A stretch of DNA of 62,000 nucleotides, from contig NC_049987.1 of assembly GCF_000003815.2 (NCBI RefSeq), forward strand, positions 13,925,542 to 13,987,541. The letters are read 5' to 3'. How positions within the stretch are numbered: the first letter of the stretch is position 1; each line of letters opens with the position of its first letter. A program made the position numbers and the translations under genes. The DNA is from Branchiostoma floridae (lineage: Eukaryota > Chordata > Leptocardii > Amphioxiformes > Branchiostomatidae). This document shows positions 1 through 54,237 of the stretch, one piece after another. Under the pieces are notes generated by a model that was not told the origin of the DNA, did not search any database, and saw only the letters and a program-made list of their open reading frames with translations.

Positions 1-2861
1 CGTATGGGGTCACTTTGCGGTTACCGAAGGGTTCGCTTAGCGTTTTCCCAAGGGGAAACTTCATTCGCTTTCGAGCCTTGTAGAAAAGTAAGGAAGTAAT
101 TTTTAGTACTCAAATTGCTTTCTGCGTACTCCTTACGGGTTTTACTACGAACTTCAAGTGACGAAAGTAACGCACATTTTGTTTAAGATTCTGGAAGTTC
201 CATCGTATGGGGTCACTTTGCGGTTACCGAAGGGTTCGCTTAGCGTTTTTCCCAAGGGGAAACTTCATTCGCTTTCGAGCCTTGTAGAAAAGTAAGGAAG
301 TAATTTTTAGTACTCAAATTGCTTTCTGCCTACTCCTTACGGGTTTTACTACGAACTTCAAGTGACGAAAGTAACGCACATTTTGTTTAAGATTCTGGAA
401 GTTCCATCGTATGGGGTCACTTTGCGGTTACCGAAGGGTTCGCTTAGCGGTTTTCCCAAGGGGAAATTTCATTCGCTTTCGAGCCTTGTAGAAAAGTAAG
501 GAAGTAATTTTTAGTACTCAAATTGCTTTTTGCCTACTCCTTACGGGTTTTACTACGAACTTCAAGTGACGAAAGTAACGCACATTTTGTTTAAGATTCT
601 GGAAGTTCCATCGTACTGGGTCCCTTTGCGGTTACCGAAGGGTTCGCTTAGCGGTTTTCCCAAGGGGAAATTTCATTCACTTTCGAGCCTTGTAGAAAAG
701 TAAGGAAGTAATTTTTAGTACTCAAATTGCTTTCTGCCTACTCGTTACCGGTTTTACTACGAACTTCAAGTGACAAAAGTAACGCACATTTTGTTTAAGA
801 TTCTGGAAGTTCCATCGATGGAGTCACTTTGCGGTTACCGAAGGGTTCGCTTAGCGGTTTTCCCAAGGGGAAACTTCATTCGCTTTCGAGCCTTGTAGAA
901 AAGTAAGGAAGTAATTTTTAGTACTCAAATTGCTTTTTGCCTACTCCTTACGGGTTTTACTACGAACTTCAAGTGACAAAAGTAACGCACATTTTGTTTA
1001 AGATTCTGGAAGTTCCATCGTATGGGGTCACTTTGCGGTTACCGAAGGGTTCGCTTAGCGGTTTTCCCAAGGGGAAATTTCATTCGCTTTCGAGCCTTGT
1101 AGAAAAGTAAGGAAGTAATTTTTAGTACTCAGATTGCTTTCTGCCTACTCGTTACCGGTTTTACTACGAACTTCAAGTGACGAAAGTAACGCACATTTTG
1201 TTTAAGATTCTGGAATTTCCACCGTATTGGGTCACGTTGCGGTTACCGAAGGGTTCGCTTAGCGGTTTTCCCAAGGGGAAACTTCATTCGCTTTCGAGCC
1301 TTGTAGAAAAGTAAGGAAGTAATTTTTAGTACTCAAATTGCTTTTTGCCTACTCCTTACGGGTTTTACTACGAACTTCAAGTGACGAAAGTAACGCACAT
1401 TTTGTTTAAGATTCTGGAAGTTCCATCGTATGGGGTCACTTTGCGGTTACCGAAGGGTTCGCTTAGCGGTTTTCCCAAGGGGAAACTTCATTCACTTTCG
1501 AGCCTTGTAGAAAAGTAAGGAAGTCATTTTTAGTACTCAGATTGCTTTCTGCCTTATCGTTACGGGTTTTACTACGAACTTCAAGTGACGAAAGTAACGC
1601 ACATTTTGTTTAAGATTCTGGAAGTTCCATCGTATGGGGTCACTTTGCGGTTACCGAAGGGTTCGCTTAGCGGTTTTCCCAAGGGGAAATTTCATTCGCT
1701 TTCGAGCCTTGTAGAAAAGTAAGGAAGTAATTTTTAGTACTCAGATTGCTTTCTGCCTACTCGTTACCGGTTTTACTACGAACTTCAAGTGACGAAAGTA
1801 ACGCACATTTTGTTTAAGATTCTGGAATTTCCACCGTATTGGGTCACGTTGCGGTTACCGAAGGGTTTGCTTAGCGGTTTTCCCAAGGGGAAACTTCATT
1901 CGCTTTCGAGCCTTGTAGAAAAGTAAGGAAGTAATTATTAGTACTCAGATTGCTTTCTGCCTTATCGTTACGGGTTTTACTACGAACTTCAAGTGACGAA
2001 AGTAACGCACATTTTGTTTAAGATTCTGGAAGTTCCATCGTATGGGGTCACTTTGCGGTTACCGAAGGGTTCGCTTAGCGGTTTTCCCAAGGGGAAACTT
2101 CATTCGCTTTCGAGCCTTGTAGAAAAGTAAGGAAGTAATTTTTAGTACTCAAATTGCTTTCTGCCTACTCCTTACGGGTTTTACTACGAACTTCAAGTGA
2201 CGAAAGTAACGCACATTTTGTTTAAGATTCTGGAAGTTCCACCGTATGGGGTCACTTTGCGGTTACCGAAGGGTTCGCTTAGCGGTTTTCCCAAGGGGAA
2301 ACTTCATTCACTTTCGAGCCTTGTAGAAAAGTAAGGAAGTAATTTCTAGTACTCAAATTGCTTTCTGCCTACTCCTTACGGGTTTTACTACGAACTTCAA
2401 GTGACGAAAGTAACGCACATTTTGTTTAAGATTCTGGAAGTTCCATCGTATGGAGTCACTTTGCGGTTACCGAAGGGTTCGCTTAGCGGTTTTCCCAAGG
2501 GGAAACTTCATTCGCTTTCGAGCCTTGTAGAAAAGTAAGGAAGTAATTATTAGTACTCAGATTGCTTTCTGCCTTATCGTTACGGGTTTTACTACGAACT
2601 TCAAGTGACGAAAGTAACGCACATTTTGTTTAAGATTCTGGAAGTTCCATCGTATGGGGTCACTTTGCGGTTACCGAAGGGTTCGCTTAGCGGTTTTTCC
2701 CAAGGGAAAACTTCATTCACTTTCGAGCCTTGTAGAAAAGTAAGGAAGTATTTTTTAGTACTTAGATTGCTTTCTGCCTTCTCGTTACGGGTTTAACTAC
2801 GAACTTCAAGTGACGAAAGTAACGCACATTTTGTTTAAGATTCTGGAAGTTCCATCGTATG

Positions 2862-3017
2862 NNNNNNNNNNNNNNNNNNNNNNNNNNNNNNNNNNNNNNN
2901 NNNNNNNNNNNNNNNNNNNNNNNNNNNNNNNNNNNNNNNNNNNNNNNNNNNNNNNNNNNNNNNNNNNNNNNNNNNNNNNNNNNNNNNNNNNNNNNNNNNN
3001 NNNNNNNNNNNNNNNNN
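2862..3017. other. Assembly gap (156 N) in satellite
   Basis: A run of N. Its length matches the number of bases expected between the flanking satellite landmarks (compare 3066-3221), so the gap is in register with the array and hides no extra unit. Confidence 0.98.
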
Positions 3018-3902
3018 CGAAAGTAACGCACATTTTGTTTAAGATTCTGGAAGTTCCATCGTATGGGGTCACTTTGCGGTTACCGAAGGGTTCGCTTAGC
3101 GGTTTTCCCAAGGGCAAACTTCATTCACTTTCGAGCCTTGTAGAAAAGTAAGAAAGTAATTATTAGTACTCAGATTGCTTTCTGCCTACTCCTTACGGGT
3201 TTTACTACGAACTTCAAGTGACGAAAGTAACGCACATTTTGTTTAAGATTCTGGAAGTTCCATCGTATGGCGTCACTTTGCGGTTACCGAAGGGTTCGCT
3301 TAGCGGTTTTCCCAAGGGGAAACTTCATTCACTTTCGAGCCTTGTAGAAAAGTAAGGAAGTAATTTTTAGTACTCAGATTGCTTTCTGCCTTATCGTTAC
3401 GGGTTTTACTACGAACTTCAAGTGACGAAAGTAACGCACATTTTGTTTAAGATTCTGGAAGTTCCATCGTATGGGGTCACTTTGCGGTTACCGAAGGGTT
3501 CGCTTAGCGGTTTTCCCAAGGGGAAACTTCATTCGCTTTCGAGCCTTGTAGAAAAGTAAGGAAGTAATTTTTAGTACTCAAATTGCTTTCTGCCTTCTCG
3601 TTACGGGTTTTACTACGAACTTCAAGTGACGAAAGTAACGCACATTTTGTTTAAGATTCTGGAAGTTCCATCGTATGGCGTCACTTTGCGGTTACCGAAG
3701 GGTTCGCTTAGCGGTTTTCCCAAGGGGAAACTTCATTCGCTTTCGAGCCTTGTAGAAAAGTAAGGAAGTAATTTTTAGTACTCAGATTGCTTTCTGCCTA
3801 CTCGTTACGGGTTTTACTACGAACTTCAAGTGACGAAAGTAACGCACATTTTGTTTACGATTCTGGAAGTTCCATCGTATGGGGTCACTTTGCGGTTACC
3901 GA

Positions 3903-4011
3903 NNNNNNNNNNNNNNNNNNNNNNNNNNNNNNNNNNNNNNNNNNNNNNNNNNNNNNNNNNNNNNNNNNNNNNNNNNNNNNNNNNNNNNNNNNNNNNNNNN
4001 NNNNNNNNNNN
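3903..4011. other. Assembly gap (109 N) in satellite
   Basis: A run of N whose length fits the satellite register: about 109-110 bases are expected between the flanking landmarks. Confidence 0.98.
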
Positions 4012-5128
4012 CGGGTTTTACTACGAACTTCAAGTGACGAAAGTAACGCACATTTTGTTTAAGATTCTGGAAGTTCCACCGTATGGGGTCACTTTGCGGT
4101 TACCGAAGGGTTCGCTTAGCAGGTATTCCCAAGGGGAAACTTCATTCACTTTCGAGCCTTGTAGAAAAGTAAGGAAGTAATTTTTAGTACTCAGATTGCT
4201 TTCTGCCTACTCGTTACTGGTTTTACTACGAACTCCAAGTGACGAAAGTAACGCACATTTTGTTTAAGATTCTGGAAGTTCCATCGTATGGGGTCACTTT
4301 GCGGTTACCGAAGGGTTCGCTTAGCGGTTTTCCCAAGGGGAAACTTCATTCGCTTTCGAGCCTTGTAGAAAAGTAAGGAAGTAATTTTTAGTACTCAAAT
4401 TGCTTTCTGCCTACTCGTTACGGGTTTTACTACGAACTTCAAGTGACGAAAGTAACGCACATTTTGTTTAAGATTCTGGAAGTTCCATCGTATGGGGTCA
4501 CTTTGCGGTTACCGAAGGGTTCGCTTAGCGGTTTTCCCAAGGGGAAACTTCATTCGCTTTCGAGCCTTGTAGAAAAGTAAGGAAGTAATTTTTAGTACTC
4601 AGATTGCTTTCTGCCTTATCGTTACGGGTTGTACTACGAACTTCAAATGACGAAAGAAACGCACATTTTGTTTAAGATTCTGGAAGTTCCATCGTATTGG
4701 GTCACTTTGCGGTTACCGAAGGGTTCGCTTAGCGGTTTTCCCAAGGGGAAACTTCATTCGCTTTCGAGCCTTGTAGAAAAGTAATGAAATAATGTTAAGT
4801 ACTCAAATTGCTTTCTGCCTACTCCTTACGGGTTTTACTACGAACTTCAAGTGACGAAAGTAACGCACATTTTGTTTAAGATTCTGGAAGTTCCATCGTA
4901 TGAGGTCACGTTGCGGTTACCGAAGGGTTCGCTTAGCGGTTTTCCCAAAGGGAAACTTCATTCGCTTTCGAGCCTTGTAGAAAAGTAAGGAAGTAATTTT
5001 TAGTACTCAATTTGCTTTCTGCCTTATCGTTACGGGTTTTACTACGAACTTCAAGTGACGAAAGTAACGCACATTTTGTTTAAGATTCTGGAAGTTCCAC
5101 CGTATGGGGTCACGTTGCGGTTACCGAA

Positions 5129-5228
5129 NNNNNNNNNNNNNNNNNNNNNNNNNNNNNNNNNNNNNNNNNNNNNNNNNNNNNNNNNNNNNNNNNNNNNNNN
5201 NNNNNNNNNNNNNNNNNNNNNNNNNNNN
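5129..5228. other. Assembly gap (100 N placeholder) in satellite
   Basis: Exactly 100 N. About 69 bases are expected between the flanking landmarks, so this gap is out of register by about 31 bases. The round number suggests an arbitrary unknown-size gap that could hide any number of units. Confidence 0.98.
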
Positions 5229-6742
5229 TAATTTTTAGTACTCAATTTGCTTTCTGCCTACTCCTTACGGGTTTTACTACGAACTTCAAGTGACGAAAGT
5301 AACGCACATTTTGTTTAAGATTCTGGAAGTTCCATCGATGTAGTCACTTTGCGGTTACCGAAGGGTTCGCTTAGCGGTTTTCCCAAGGGGAAACTTCATT
5401 CGCTTTCGAGCCTTGTAGAAAGGTAAGGAAGTAATTTTTAGTACTCAATTTGCTTTCTGCCTACTCCTTACGGGTTTTACTACGAACTTCAAGTGACGAA
5501 AGTAACGCACATTTTGTTTAAGATTCTGGAAGTTCCATCGTATGGCGTCACTTTGCGGTTACCGAAGGGTTCGCTTAGCGGTTTTCCCAAGGGGAAACTT
5601 CATTCACTTTCGAGCCTTGTAGAAAAGTAAGGAAGTAATTTTTAGTACTCAAATTGCTTTTTGCCTACTCGTTACGGGTTGTACTACGAACTTCAAGTGA
5701 CGAAAGTAACGCACATTTTGTTTAAGATTCTGGAAGTTCCATCGTATGGGGTCACTTTGCGGTTACCGAAGGGTTCGCTTAGCGGTTTTCCCAAGGGGAA
5801 ACTTCATTCGCTTTCGAGCCTTGTAGAAAAGTAAGGAAGTAATTTTTAGTACTCAAATTGCTTTCTGCCTACTCCTTACGGGTTTTACTACGAACTTCAA
5901 GTGACGAAAGTAACGCACATTTTGTTTAAGATTCTGGAAGTTCCATCGTATGGGGTCACTTTGCGGTTACCGAAGGGTTCGCTTAGCGGTTTTCCCAAGG
6001 GGAAACTTCATTCGCTTTCGAGCCTTGTAGAAAAGTAAGGAAGTAATTTTTAGTACTCAAATTGCTTTCTGCCTACTCCTTACGGGTTTTACTACGAACT
6101 TCAAGTGACGAAAGTAACGCACATTTTGTTTAAGATTCTGGAAGTTCCATCGTATGGGGTCACTTTGCGGTTACCGAAGGGTTCGCTTAGCGGTTTTCCC
6201 AAGGGGAAACTTCATTCACTTTCGAGCCTTGTAGAAAAGTAAGGAAGTAATTTCTAGTACTCAGATTGCTTTCTGCCTACTCCTTACGGGTTTTACTACG
6301 AACTTCAAGTGACGAAAGTAACGCACATTTTGTTTAAGATTCTGGAAGTTCCATCGTATGGAGTCACTTTGCGGTTACCGAAGGGTTCGCTTAGCGGTTT
6401 TCCCAAGGGGAAACTTCATTCGCTTTCGAGCCTTGTAGAAAAGTAAGGAAGTAATTATTAGTACTCAGATTGCTTTCTGCCTAATCGTTACGGGTTTTAC
6501 TACGAACTTCAAGTGACGAAAGTAACGCACATTTTGTTTAAGATTCTGGAAGTTCCATCGTATGGGGTCACTTTGCGGTTACCGAAGGGTTCGCTTAGCG
6601 GTTTTCCCAAAGGGAAACTTCATTCGCTTTCGAGCCTTGTAGAAAAGTAAGGAAGTAATTTTTAGTACTCAATTTGCTTTCTGCCTTATCGTTACGGATT
6701 TTACTACGAACTTCAAGTGACGAAAGTAACGCACATTTTGTT

Positions 6743-6962
6743 NNNNNNNNNNNNNNNNNNNNNNNNNNNNNNNNNNNNNNNNNNNNNNNNNNNNNNNNNN
6801 NNNNNNNNNNNNNNNNNNNNNNNNNNNNNNNNNNNNNNNNNNNNNNNNNNNNNNNNNNNNNNNNNNNNNNNNNNNNNNNNNNNNNNNNNNNNNNNNNNNN
6901 NNNNNNNNNNNNNNNNNNNNNNNNNNNNNNNNNNNNNNNNNNNNNNNNNNNNNNNNNNNNNN
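6743..6962. other. Assembly gap (220 N) in satellite
   Basis: A run of N. Sixteen bases are expected between the flanks, so 220 equals that plus exactly one 204-bp unit. The gap hides one unit in register. Confidence 0.98.
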
Positions 6963-8923
6963 CCATCGTATGGGGTCACTTTGCGGTTACCGAAGGGTTC
7001 GCTTAGCGGTTTTCCCAAGGGGAAACTTCATTCGCTTTCGAGCCTTGTAGAAAAGTAAGGAAGTAATTTTTAGTACTCAAATTGCTTTCTGCCTACTCGT
7101 TACGGGTTTTACTACGAACTTCAAGTGACGAAAGTAACGCACATTTTGTTTAAGATTCTGGAAGTTCCATCGTATGGGGTCACTTTGCGGTTACCGAAGG
7201 GTTCGCTTAGCGGTTTTCCCAAGGGGAAACTTCATTCACTTTCGAGCCTTGTAGAAAAGTAAGGAAGTAATTTTTAGTACTCAGATTGCCTTCTGCCTTA
7301 TCGTTACGGGTTTTACTACGAACTTCAAGTGACGAAAGTAACGCACATTTTGTTTAAGATTCTGGAAGTTCCATCGTATGGGGTCACTTTGCGGTTACCG
7401 AAGGGTTCGCTTAGCGGTTTTCCCAAGGGGAAACTTCATTCGCTTTCGAGCCTTGTAGAAAAGTAAGGAAGTAATTTTTAGTAGTCAAATTGCTTTTTGC
7501 CTACTCCTTACGGGTTTTACTACGAACTTCAAGTGACGAAAGTAACGCACATTTTGTTTAAGATTCTGGAAGTTCCATCGTATGGGGTCACTTTGCGGTT
7601 ACCGAAGGGTTCGCTTAGCGGTTTTCCCAAGGGGAAACTTCATTCACTTTCGAGCCTTGTAGAAAAGTAAGGAAGTATTTTTTAGTACTTAGATTGCTTT
7701 CTGCCTTCTCGTTACGGGTTTAACTACGAACTTCAAGTGACGAAAGTAACGCACATTTTGTTTAAGATTCTGGAATTTCCACCGTATTGGGTCACTTTGC
7801 GGTTACCGAAGGGTTCGCTTAGCGGTTTTCCCAAGGGGAAACTTCATTCGCTTTCGAGCCTTGTAGAAAAGTAAGGAAGTAATTTTTAGTACTCAAATTG
7901 CTTTATGCCTACTCGTTACGGGTTTTACTACGAACTTCAAGTGACGAAAGTAACGCACATTTTGTTTAAGATTCTGGAAGTTCCATCGTACGGGGTCCCT
8001 TTGCGGTTACCGAAGGGTTCGCTTAGCGGTTTTCCCAAGGGGAAACTTCATTCACTTTCGAGCCTTGTAGAAAAGTAAGGAAGTAATTTTTAGTACTCAA
8101 ATTGCTTTCTGCCTACTCGTTACCGGTTTTACTACGAACTTCAAGTGACGAAAGTAACGCACATTTTGTTTAAGATTCTGGAAGTTCCATCGTATGGCGT
8201 CACTTTGCGGTTACCGAAGGGTTCGCTTAGCGGTTTTCCCAAGGGGAAACTTCATTCACTTTCGAGCCTTGTAGAAAAGTAAGGAAGTAATTTTTAGTAC
8301 TCAGATTGCCTTCTGCCTTATCGTTACGGGTTTTACTACGAACTTCAAGTGACGAAAGTAACGCACATTTTGTTTAAGATTCTGGAATTTCCACCGTATT
8401 GGGTCACGTTGCGGTTACCGAAGGGTTTGCTTAGCGGTTTTTAAAGGGAAAACTTCATTCGCTTTCGAGCCTTGTAGAATAGTAAGGAAGTCATTTTTAG
8501 TACTCAGATTGCCTTCTGCCTTATCGTTACGGGTTTTACTACGAACTTCAAGTGACGAAAGTAACGCACATTTTATTTAAGATTCTGGAAGTTCCATCGT
8601 ATGGCGTCACTTTGCGGTTACCGAAGGGTTCGCTTAGCGGTTTTCCCAAGGGGAAACTTCATTCACTTTCGAGCCTTGTAGAAAAGTAAGGAAGTAATTT
8701 TTAGTACTCAGATTGCTTTCTGCCTAATCGTTACGGGTTTTACTACGAACTTCAAGTGACGAAAGTAACGCACATTTTGTTTAAGATTCTGGAAGTTCCA
8801 TCGTATGGGGTCACTTTGCGGTTACCGAAGGGTTCGCTTAGCGGTTTTCCCAAGGGGAAACTTCATTCGCTTTCGAGCCTTGTAGAAAAGTAAGGAAGTA
8901 ATTTTTAGTACTCAGATTGCTTT

Positions 8924-9265
8924 NNNNNNNNNNNNNNNNNNNNNNNNNNNNNNNNNNNNNNNNNNNNNNNNNNNNNNNNNNNNNNNNNNNNNNNNNNNNN
9001 NNNNNNNNNNNNNNNNNNNNNNNNNNNNNNNNNNNNNNNNNNNNNNNNNNNNNNNNNNNNNNNNNNNNNNNNNNNNNNNNNNNNNNNNNNNNNNNNNNNN
9101 NNNNNNNNNNNNNNNNNNNNNNNNNNNNNNNNNNNNNNNNNNNNNNNNNNNNNNNNNNNNNNNNNNNNNNNNNNNNNNNNNNNNNNNNNNNNNNNNNNNN
9201 NNNNNNNNNNNNNNNNNNNNNNNNNNNNNNNNNNNNNNNNNNNNNNNNNNNNNNNNNNNNNNNNN
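8924..9265. other. Assembly gap (342 N) in satellite
   Basis: A run of N. About 135 bases are expected between the flanking landmarks, so it hides about one further unit (207 bases). Confidence 0.98.
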
Positions 9266-10452
9266 GGGAAACTTCATTCGCTTTCGAGCCTTGTAGAAAA
9301 GTAAGGAAGTAATTTTTAGTACTCAATTTGCTTTCTGCCTACTCCTTACGGGTTTTACTACGAACTTCAAGTGACGAAAGTAACGCACATTTTGTTTAAG
9401 ATTCTGGAAGTTCCATCGTATGGCGTCACTTTGCGGTTACCGAAGGGTTCGCTTAGCGGTTTTCCCAAGGGGAAACTTCATTCGCTTTCGAGCCTTGTAG
9501 AAAAGTAAGGAAGTAATTTTTAGTACTCAGATTGCCTTCTGCCTTATCGTTACGGGTTTTACTACGAACTTCAAGTGACGAAAGTAACGCACATTTTGTT
9601 TAAGATTCTGGAAGTTCCATCGTATGGGGTCACTTTGCGGTTACCGAAGGGTTCGCTTAGCGGTTTTCCCAAGGGGAAACTTCATTCGCTTTCGAGCCTT
9701 GTAGAAAAGTAAGGAAGTAATTTTTAGTACTCAAATTGCTTTCTGCCTACTCGTTACGGGTTTTACTACGAACTTCAAGTGACGAAAGTAACGCACATTT
9801 TGTTTAAGATTCTGGAAGTTCCATCGTATGGGGTCACTTTGCGGTTACCGAAGGGTTCGCTTAGCGGTTTTCCCAAGGGGAAACTTCATTCACTTTCGAG
9901 CCTTGTAGAAAAGTAAGGAAGTAATTTTTAGTACTCAGATTGCTTTCTGCCTTATCGTTACGGGTTTTACTACGAACTTCAAGTGACGAAAGTAACGCAC
10001 ATTTTGTTTAAGATTCTGGAAGTTCCATCGTATGGGGTCACTTTGCGGTTACCGAAGGGTTCGCTTAGCGGTTTTCCCAAGGGGAAACTTCATTCGCTTT
10101 CGAGCCTTGTAGAAAAGTAAGGAAGTAATTTTTAGTACTCAAATTGCTTTCTGCCTACTCCTTACGGGTTTTACTACGAACTTCAAGTGACGAAAGTAAC
10201 GCACATTTTGTTTAAGATTCTGGAAGTTCCATCGTATGGGGTCACTTTGCGGTTACCGAAGGGTTCGCTTAGCGGTTTTCCCAAGGGGAAACTTCATTCG
10301 CTTTCGAGCCTTGTAGAAAAGTAAGGAAGTAATTTTTAGTACTCAGATTGCTTTCTGCCTACTCCTTACGGGTTTTACTACGAACTTCAAGTGACAAAAG
10401 TAACGCACATTTTGTTTAAGATTCTGGAAGTTCCATCGTATGGGGTCACTTT

Positions 10453-11190
10453 NNNNNNNNNNNNNNNNNNNNNNNNNNNNNNNNNNNNNNNNNNNNNNNN
10501 NNNNNNNNNNNNNNNNNNNNNNNNNNNNNNNNNNNNNNNNNNNNNNNNNNNNNNNNNNNNNNNNNNNNNNNNNNNNNNNNNNNNNNNNNNNNNNNNNNNN
10601 NNNNNNNNNNNNNNNNNNNNNNNNNNNNNNNNNNNNNNNNNNNNNNNNNNNNNNNNNNNNNNNNNNNNNNNNNNNNNNNNNNNNNNNNNNNNNNNNNNNN
10701 NNNNNNNNNNNNNNNNNNNNNNNNNNNNNNNNNNNNNNNNNNNNNNNNNNNNNNNNNNNNNNNNNNNNNNNNNNNNNNNNNNNNNNNNNNNNNNNNNNNN
10801 NNNNNNNNNNNNNNNNNNNNNNNNNNNNNNNNNNNNNNNNNNNNNNNNNNNNNNNNNNNNNNNNNNNNNNNNNNNNNNNNNNNNNNNNNNNNNNNNNNNN
10901 NNNNNNNNNNNNNNNNNNNNNNNNNNNNNNNNNNNNNNNNNNNNNNNNNNNNNNNNNNNNNNNNNNNNNNNNNNNNNNNNNNNNNNNNNNNNNNNNNNNN
11001 NNNNNNNNNNNNNNNNNNNNNNNNNNNNNNNNNNNNNNNNNNNNNNNNNNNNNNNNNNNNNNNNNNNNNNNNNNNNNNNNNNNNNNNNNNNNNNNNNNNN
11101 NNNNNNNNNNNNNNNNNNNNNNNNNNNNNNNNNNNNNNNNNNNNNNNNNNNNNNNNNNNNNNNNNNNNNNNNNNNNNNNNNNNNNNNNNN
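10453..11190. other. Assembly gap (738 N) at satellite edge
   Basis: A run of N with satellite sequence on the left and single-copy sequence on the right. The true satellite boundary lies inside it. Confidence 0.98.
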
Positions 11191-12080
11191 GATACTGACA
11201 GACACACCCCTGACCTCTAGTCATCATGTGATGTTTTGTTCACGTTGAGTTGTCGTGAGACTAGACTTACAAAACTTGGTGACAAAGACATAACAATTAA
11301 CATACTGGGCAGTGGCTGAACAAACAATGTGGTAATGTAGTTAATTGTTTTTACCACTCACTGCATAACATTAACATGCAGTAAGCACTGCTCAGCAAAG
11401 ACAAAGGAAATGTGTCAAATCTTATCACAGGTGACAGAATACTGCACTCAAAAAGTTAGATGCAATGCTCACAATTGTGGTATAACCCATACGAACAAAC
11501 TATCCAACACTGTTTATTTTAGATCATCGAAATGCCGTCATTGCTATTTTATACATCATGGATTTGTACAAAAACATTCCTTGGATTGCAACAAAGAAAT
11601 AGCAACCTATTGTTTTCTGTTAGTCATGTGACAGGTAATTATTGACGACCACCAGGTGTCAAACAATAGCTGCAGGTGACGAAATCTCACGTACATACAT
11701 GTACTTATGTATGGTACAACTTAGAAGTGTATAGCATGTACCTTGTGCACTTGTGAATAGATAGGTTTCAGCAAAGAAAAAATGTGCAGAAAATTGGCTT
11801 TGCTAGTTAAAATTTTCGTCAGCTTCAATGTTAATAGATATATGTACGGTACTACCGTAAGTCTGTCACATGTTCTGTTGTGATGTAAGTTTTGTCCCTG
11901 GTTTCATCAGAACATCCTGTGATGTTCCACCTGACTATCAGGTGGTTGTTACCTCATGTGACCATTACTAAGCCATTTCCTGCTCTCACACTACATAAGC
12001 TGCAAACCAGATGGTAAATTTACAGACTGCACGCTAATTTTCCCAGGAGCTGTAGTGCCTAGTGGTGAGGGCATTTCTTA
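11191..12080. other. Non-coding region between satellite and inverted-repeat element
   Basis: AT-rich sequence of single-copy appearance. I see no coding exon, RNA gene or repeat with defined ends. A non-coding first exon or promoter of the downstream cathepsin L gene could lie here, but no signal lets me place it. Confidence 0.6.
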
Positions 12081-13551
12081 CTACTCTCATGTACCTAATA
12101 AACGTACCGGGACGTTTATTTTTTTCCCAAGAAAATTCCACCCGGTACGTTCTTATTTGGGACGGTACGTTTATTATTTTTTTGAAAATTGGGGCTTTGC
12201 TAACCAGGGACAACCGCATAATAAAAAGTTTGGGGTTTTCTGTCCATATGTCCGCGGTATTTTTGCTCAAAATTCACTATTTTTGGCCGAAGCGGCTCGG
12301 ATTTCCCCTCCACTGTGACCCAAACATCCTAGCGATTATGTAAAATATCGGTCGATTTCGCTATGAATGTACAAAATAAATGTTATTATTGGGAAAATAA
12401 GCCGCCACACTGACGTTTTGAAGCACAATTTTTTATATAAACAACTTTTACAGTCTCTATTTACATCGTAAATGAACACACTGATCACATAATTTTAGCA
12501 TGTACAGGTACAGTATATTTCCGACCATGTGGTTCCATGCGCTATCGGCAGCGTCAACGGGGCGGACGAATAATTCCTTCACATAAGAAACAACAATTAG
12601 AACCTTCTTTCCCTTGTAATGTGAGTTTTGGGGCCGCAAATTCTCCAAAAACAGCAGAAATCCGTCGGTAAAAACAGCTTTAAACTTGAAGAAAAAGACC
12701 GAAACTGATCCAACATGGCTGCCAGGAATAACACGCACTGACAGTAAAGCTAGCACCCTGTTGGGAGCCAGATTCGAATCACTAAAATGAGGCCGTAAAC
12801 GGGTGAAAATGATTTTATTTCGGTGTAATGATGGGCACAAAATGTCATATATATTTTCAGAGTGTTGAATTTCAGAAATAATCATAAAATTTTAGCGGTT
12901 TCTAGTGTCAAAATATAATCTGTAACATATTTAGTATTTGTGGCCTGAATGCTGGGCTACTTCACAGACGAGCTCTCAAAAACTTTGTGAACAGATTGTG
13001 TCCATTTTGGGAGTGTTGATGTGTGTTTTAATTGGTGGTTATGTCTAAAACATATATGGTTGAGTACTTGGAGCTATATTTATAATCATTTTATTGATAT
13101 GCCAGTAATTTTAAGTAATGTACAAAAATATTTATTGATTACTTGCTTCAAGTTCTGAGTAGAAAATTCATGTATCATGTAAATTTTCACTTGTTGAATT
13201 TGAAAGCACTGTTGGCCCCCGGTTAGGAGTCTGTATACCTTTCATTAGAAAATGGAGAAAATATTATAATTTGAACAAGATGTCTATAGTTATTCAATAT
13301 TCATTATTCATACAGCTATATTTAACTGATTTGGTGATCATGCAGGTATAAGTAAATGAAAATAACCTACATGTACCTGCTTATTATCTTCTTTCCCTTG
13401 AACAGAAGTAGCATGGACACAGTCTACATGTCAATTTGGCCATTTTCCGGGGGGTATGTTTATTCCGGGGGGTATGTTTATTAGATTTTGAAGATTTGTC
13501 CGGGGGGTATGTTTATTCCGGAAGGTATGTTTATTAGGGACATGAGAGTAG
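12081..13551. mobile_element. Putative non-autonomous DNA transposon with inverted-repeat ends
   Basis: The left end (ctactctcatgtacctaata from 12081) and the reverse complement of the right end (cctactctcatgtccctaat, read back from 13552) form an inverted repeat that continues into cctaataaacrtacc. The right arm (about 13447-13534) repeats ccggggggtatgtttatt four times, with one decayed copy. The left arm (12101-12174) holds related gtacgtttatt blocks and a small hairpin. The element is 1.47 kb. The interior has only short open frames on both strands (for example 12457-12885, minus), none resembling a transposase. I could not define a target-site duplication, so the family is unassigned. A foldback-type or MITE-like element is most likely. 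Confidence 0.65.
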
Positions 13552-13941
13552 GCATATTGTATGGAACCACAGTTAGCTTGCTTCTGTATTATTAATAGGT
13601 TTTGTGGTAGAAATAGAACACCATTGATCCCTGTTGTCTATTAGAGATAGTTGAGGATCTTGGGCAAGCTAGAAGTGCTTTTTCCCAGTTTACAAGTTAG
13701 CTTGCTCACATTGTACTATGCATTACTACTATCAACCATTGTCCAAATTAATTATTATAATTGTAACAGTATTGTTGCCTTAATTTTCAGCTAAGAAATT
13801 TAGATTAGAATACTAAAAATCTGTCACAAAGGAAGAATGAAAGAAGATTTGTTCAAAGTATGTTACTTTGTCCATATCTAGGAGTTGTCATCTTTGATTT
13901 CTCGAGAAATTTAAGAATTTGACTCATTTTCTTGTGTACAG
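13552..13941. other. Region upstream of cathepsin L coding exon 1
   Basis: AT-rich and free of recognisable genes. A splice acceptor candidate (ttcttgtgtacag) ends at 13941, 18 bases before the start codon. The first coding exon is therefore probably exon 2 of the transcript, with a non-coding first exon further upstream that I could not identify. Confidence 0.5.
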
Positions 13942-13959
13942 CTATCCACCAAAGTCAAG

Positions 13960-54237
<40,278 letters not shown>

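Larger units (their letters stand above)
1..10452. repeat. Tandem satellite array, ~204-bp unit
   Basis: A head-to-tail array of a unit of 203-204 bp fills this stretch. The landmark cgtatggggtcactttgcgg recurs at 1, 204, 408 and, as a variant, 612, and so on, giving about 51 units including gapped parts. Units differ by scattered point changes and rare 1-2 bp indels. Variable sites include the stretch before the ttacggg motif (ctactcc, cttatcg or ctactcg) and caaattg versus cagattg. Every frame is closed by stop codons within each unit, so the array does not encode a protein; short open stretches crossing the N-runs are artefacts. The left end lies outside the window and the right end is hidden in the gap at 10453-11190. 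A centromeric, pericentromeric or dispersed satellite role cannot be told from sequence. I looked for a CENP-B box and found none. Confidence 0.97.
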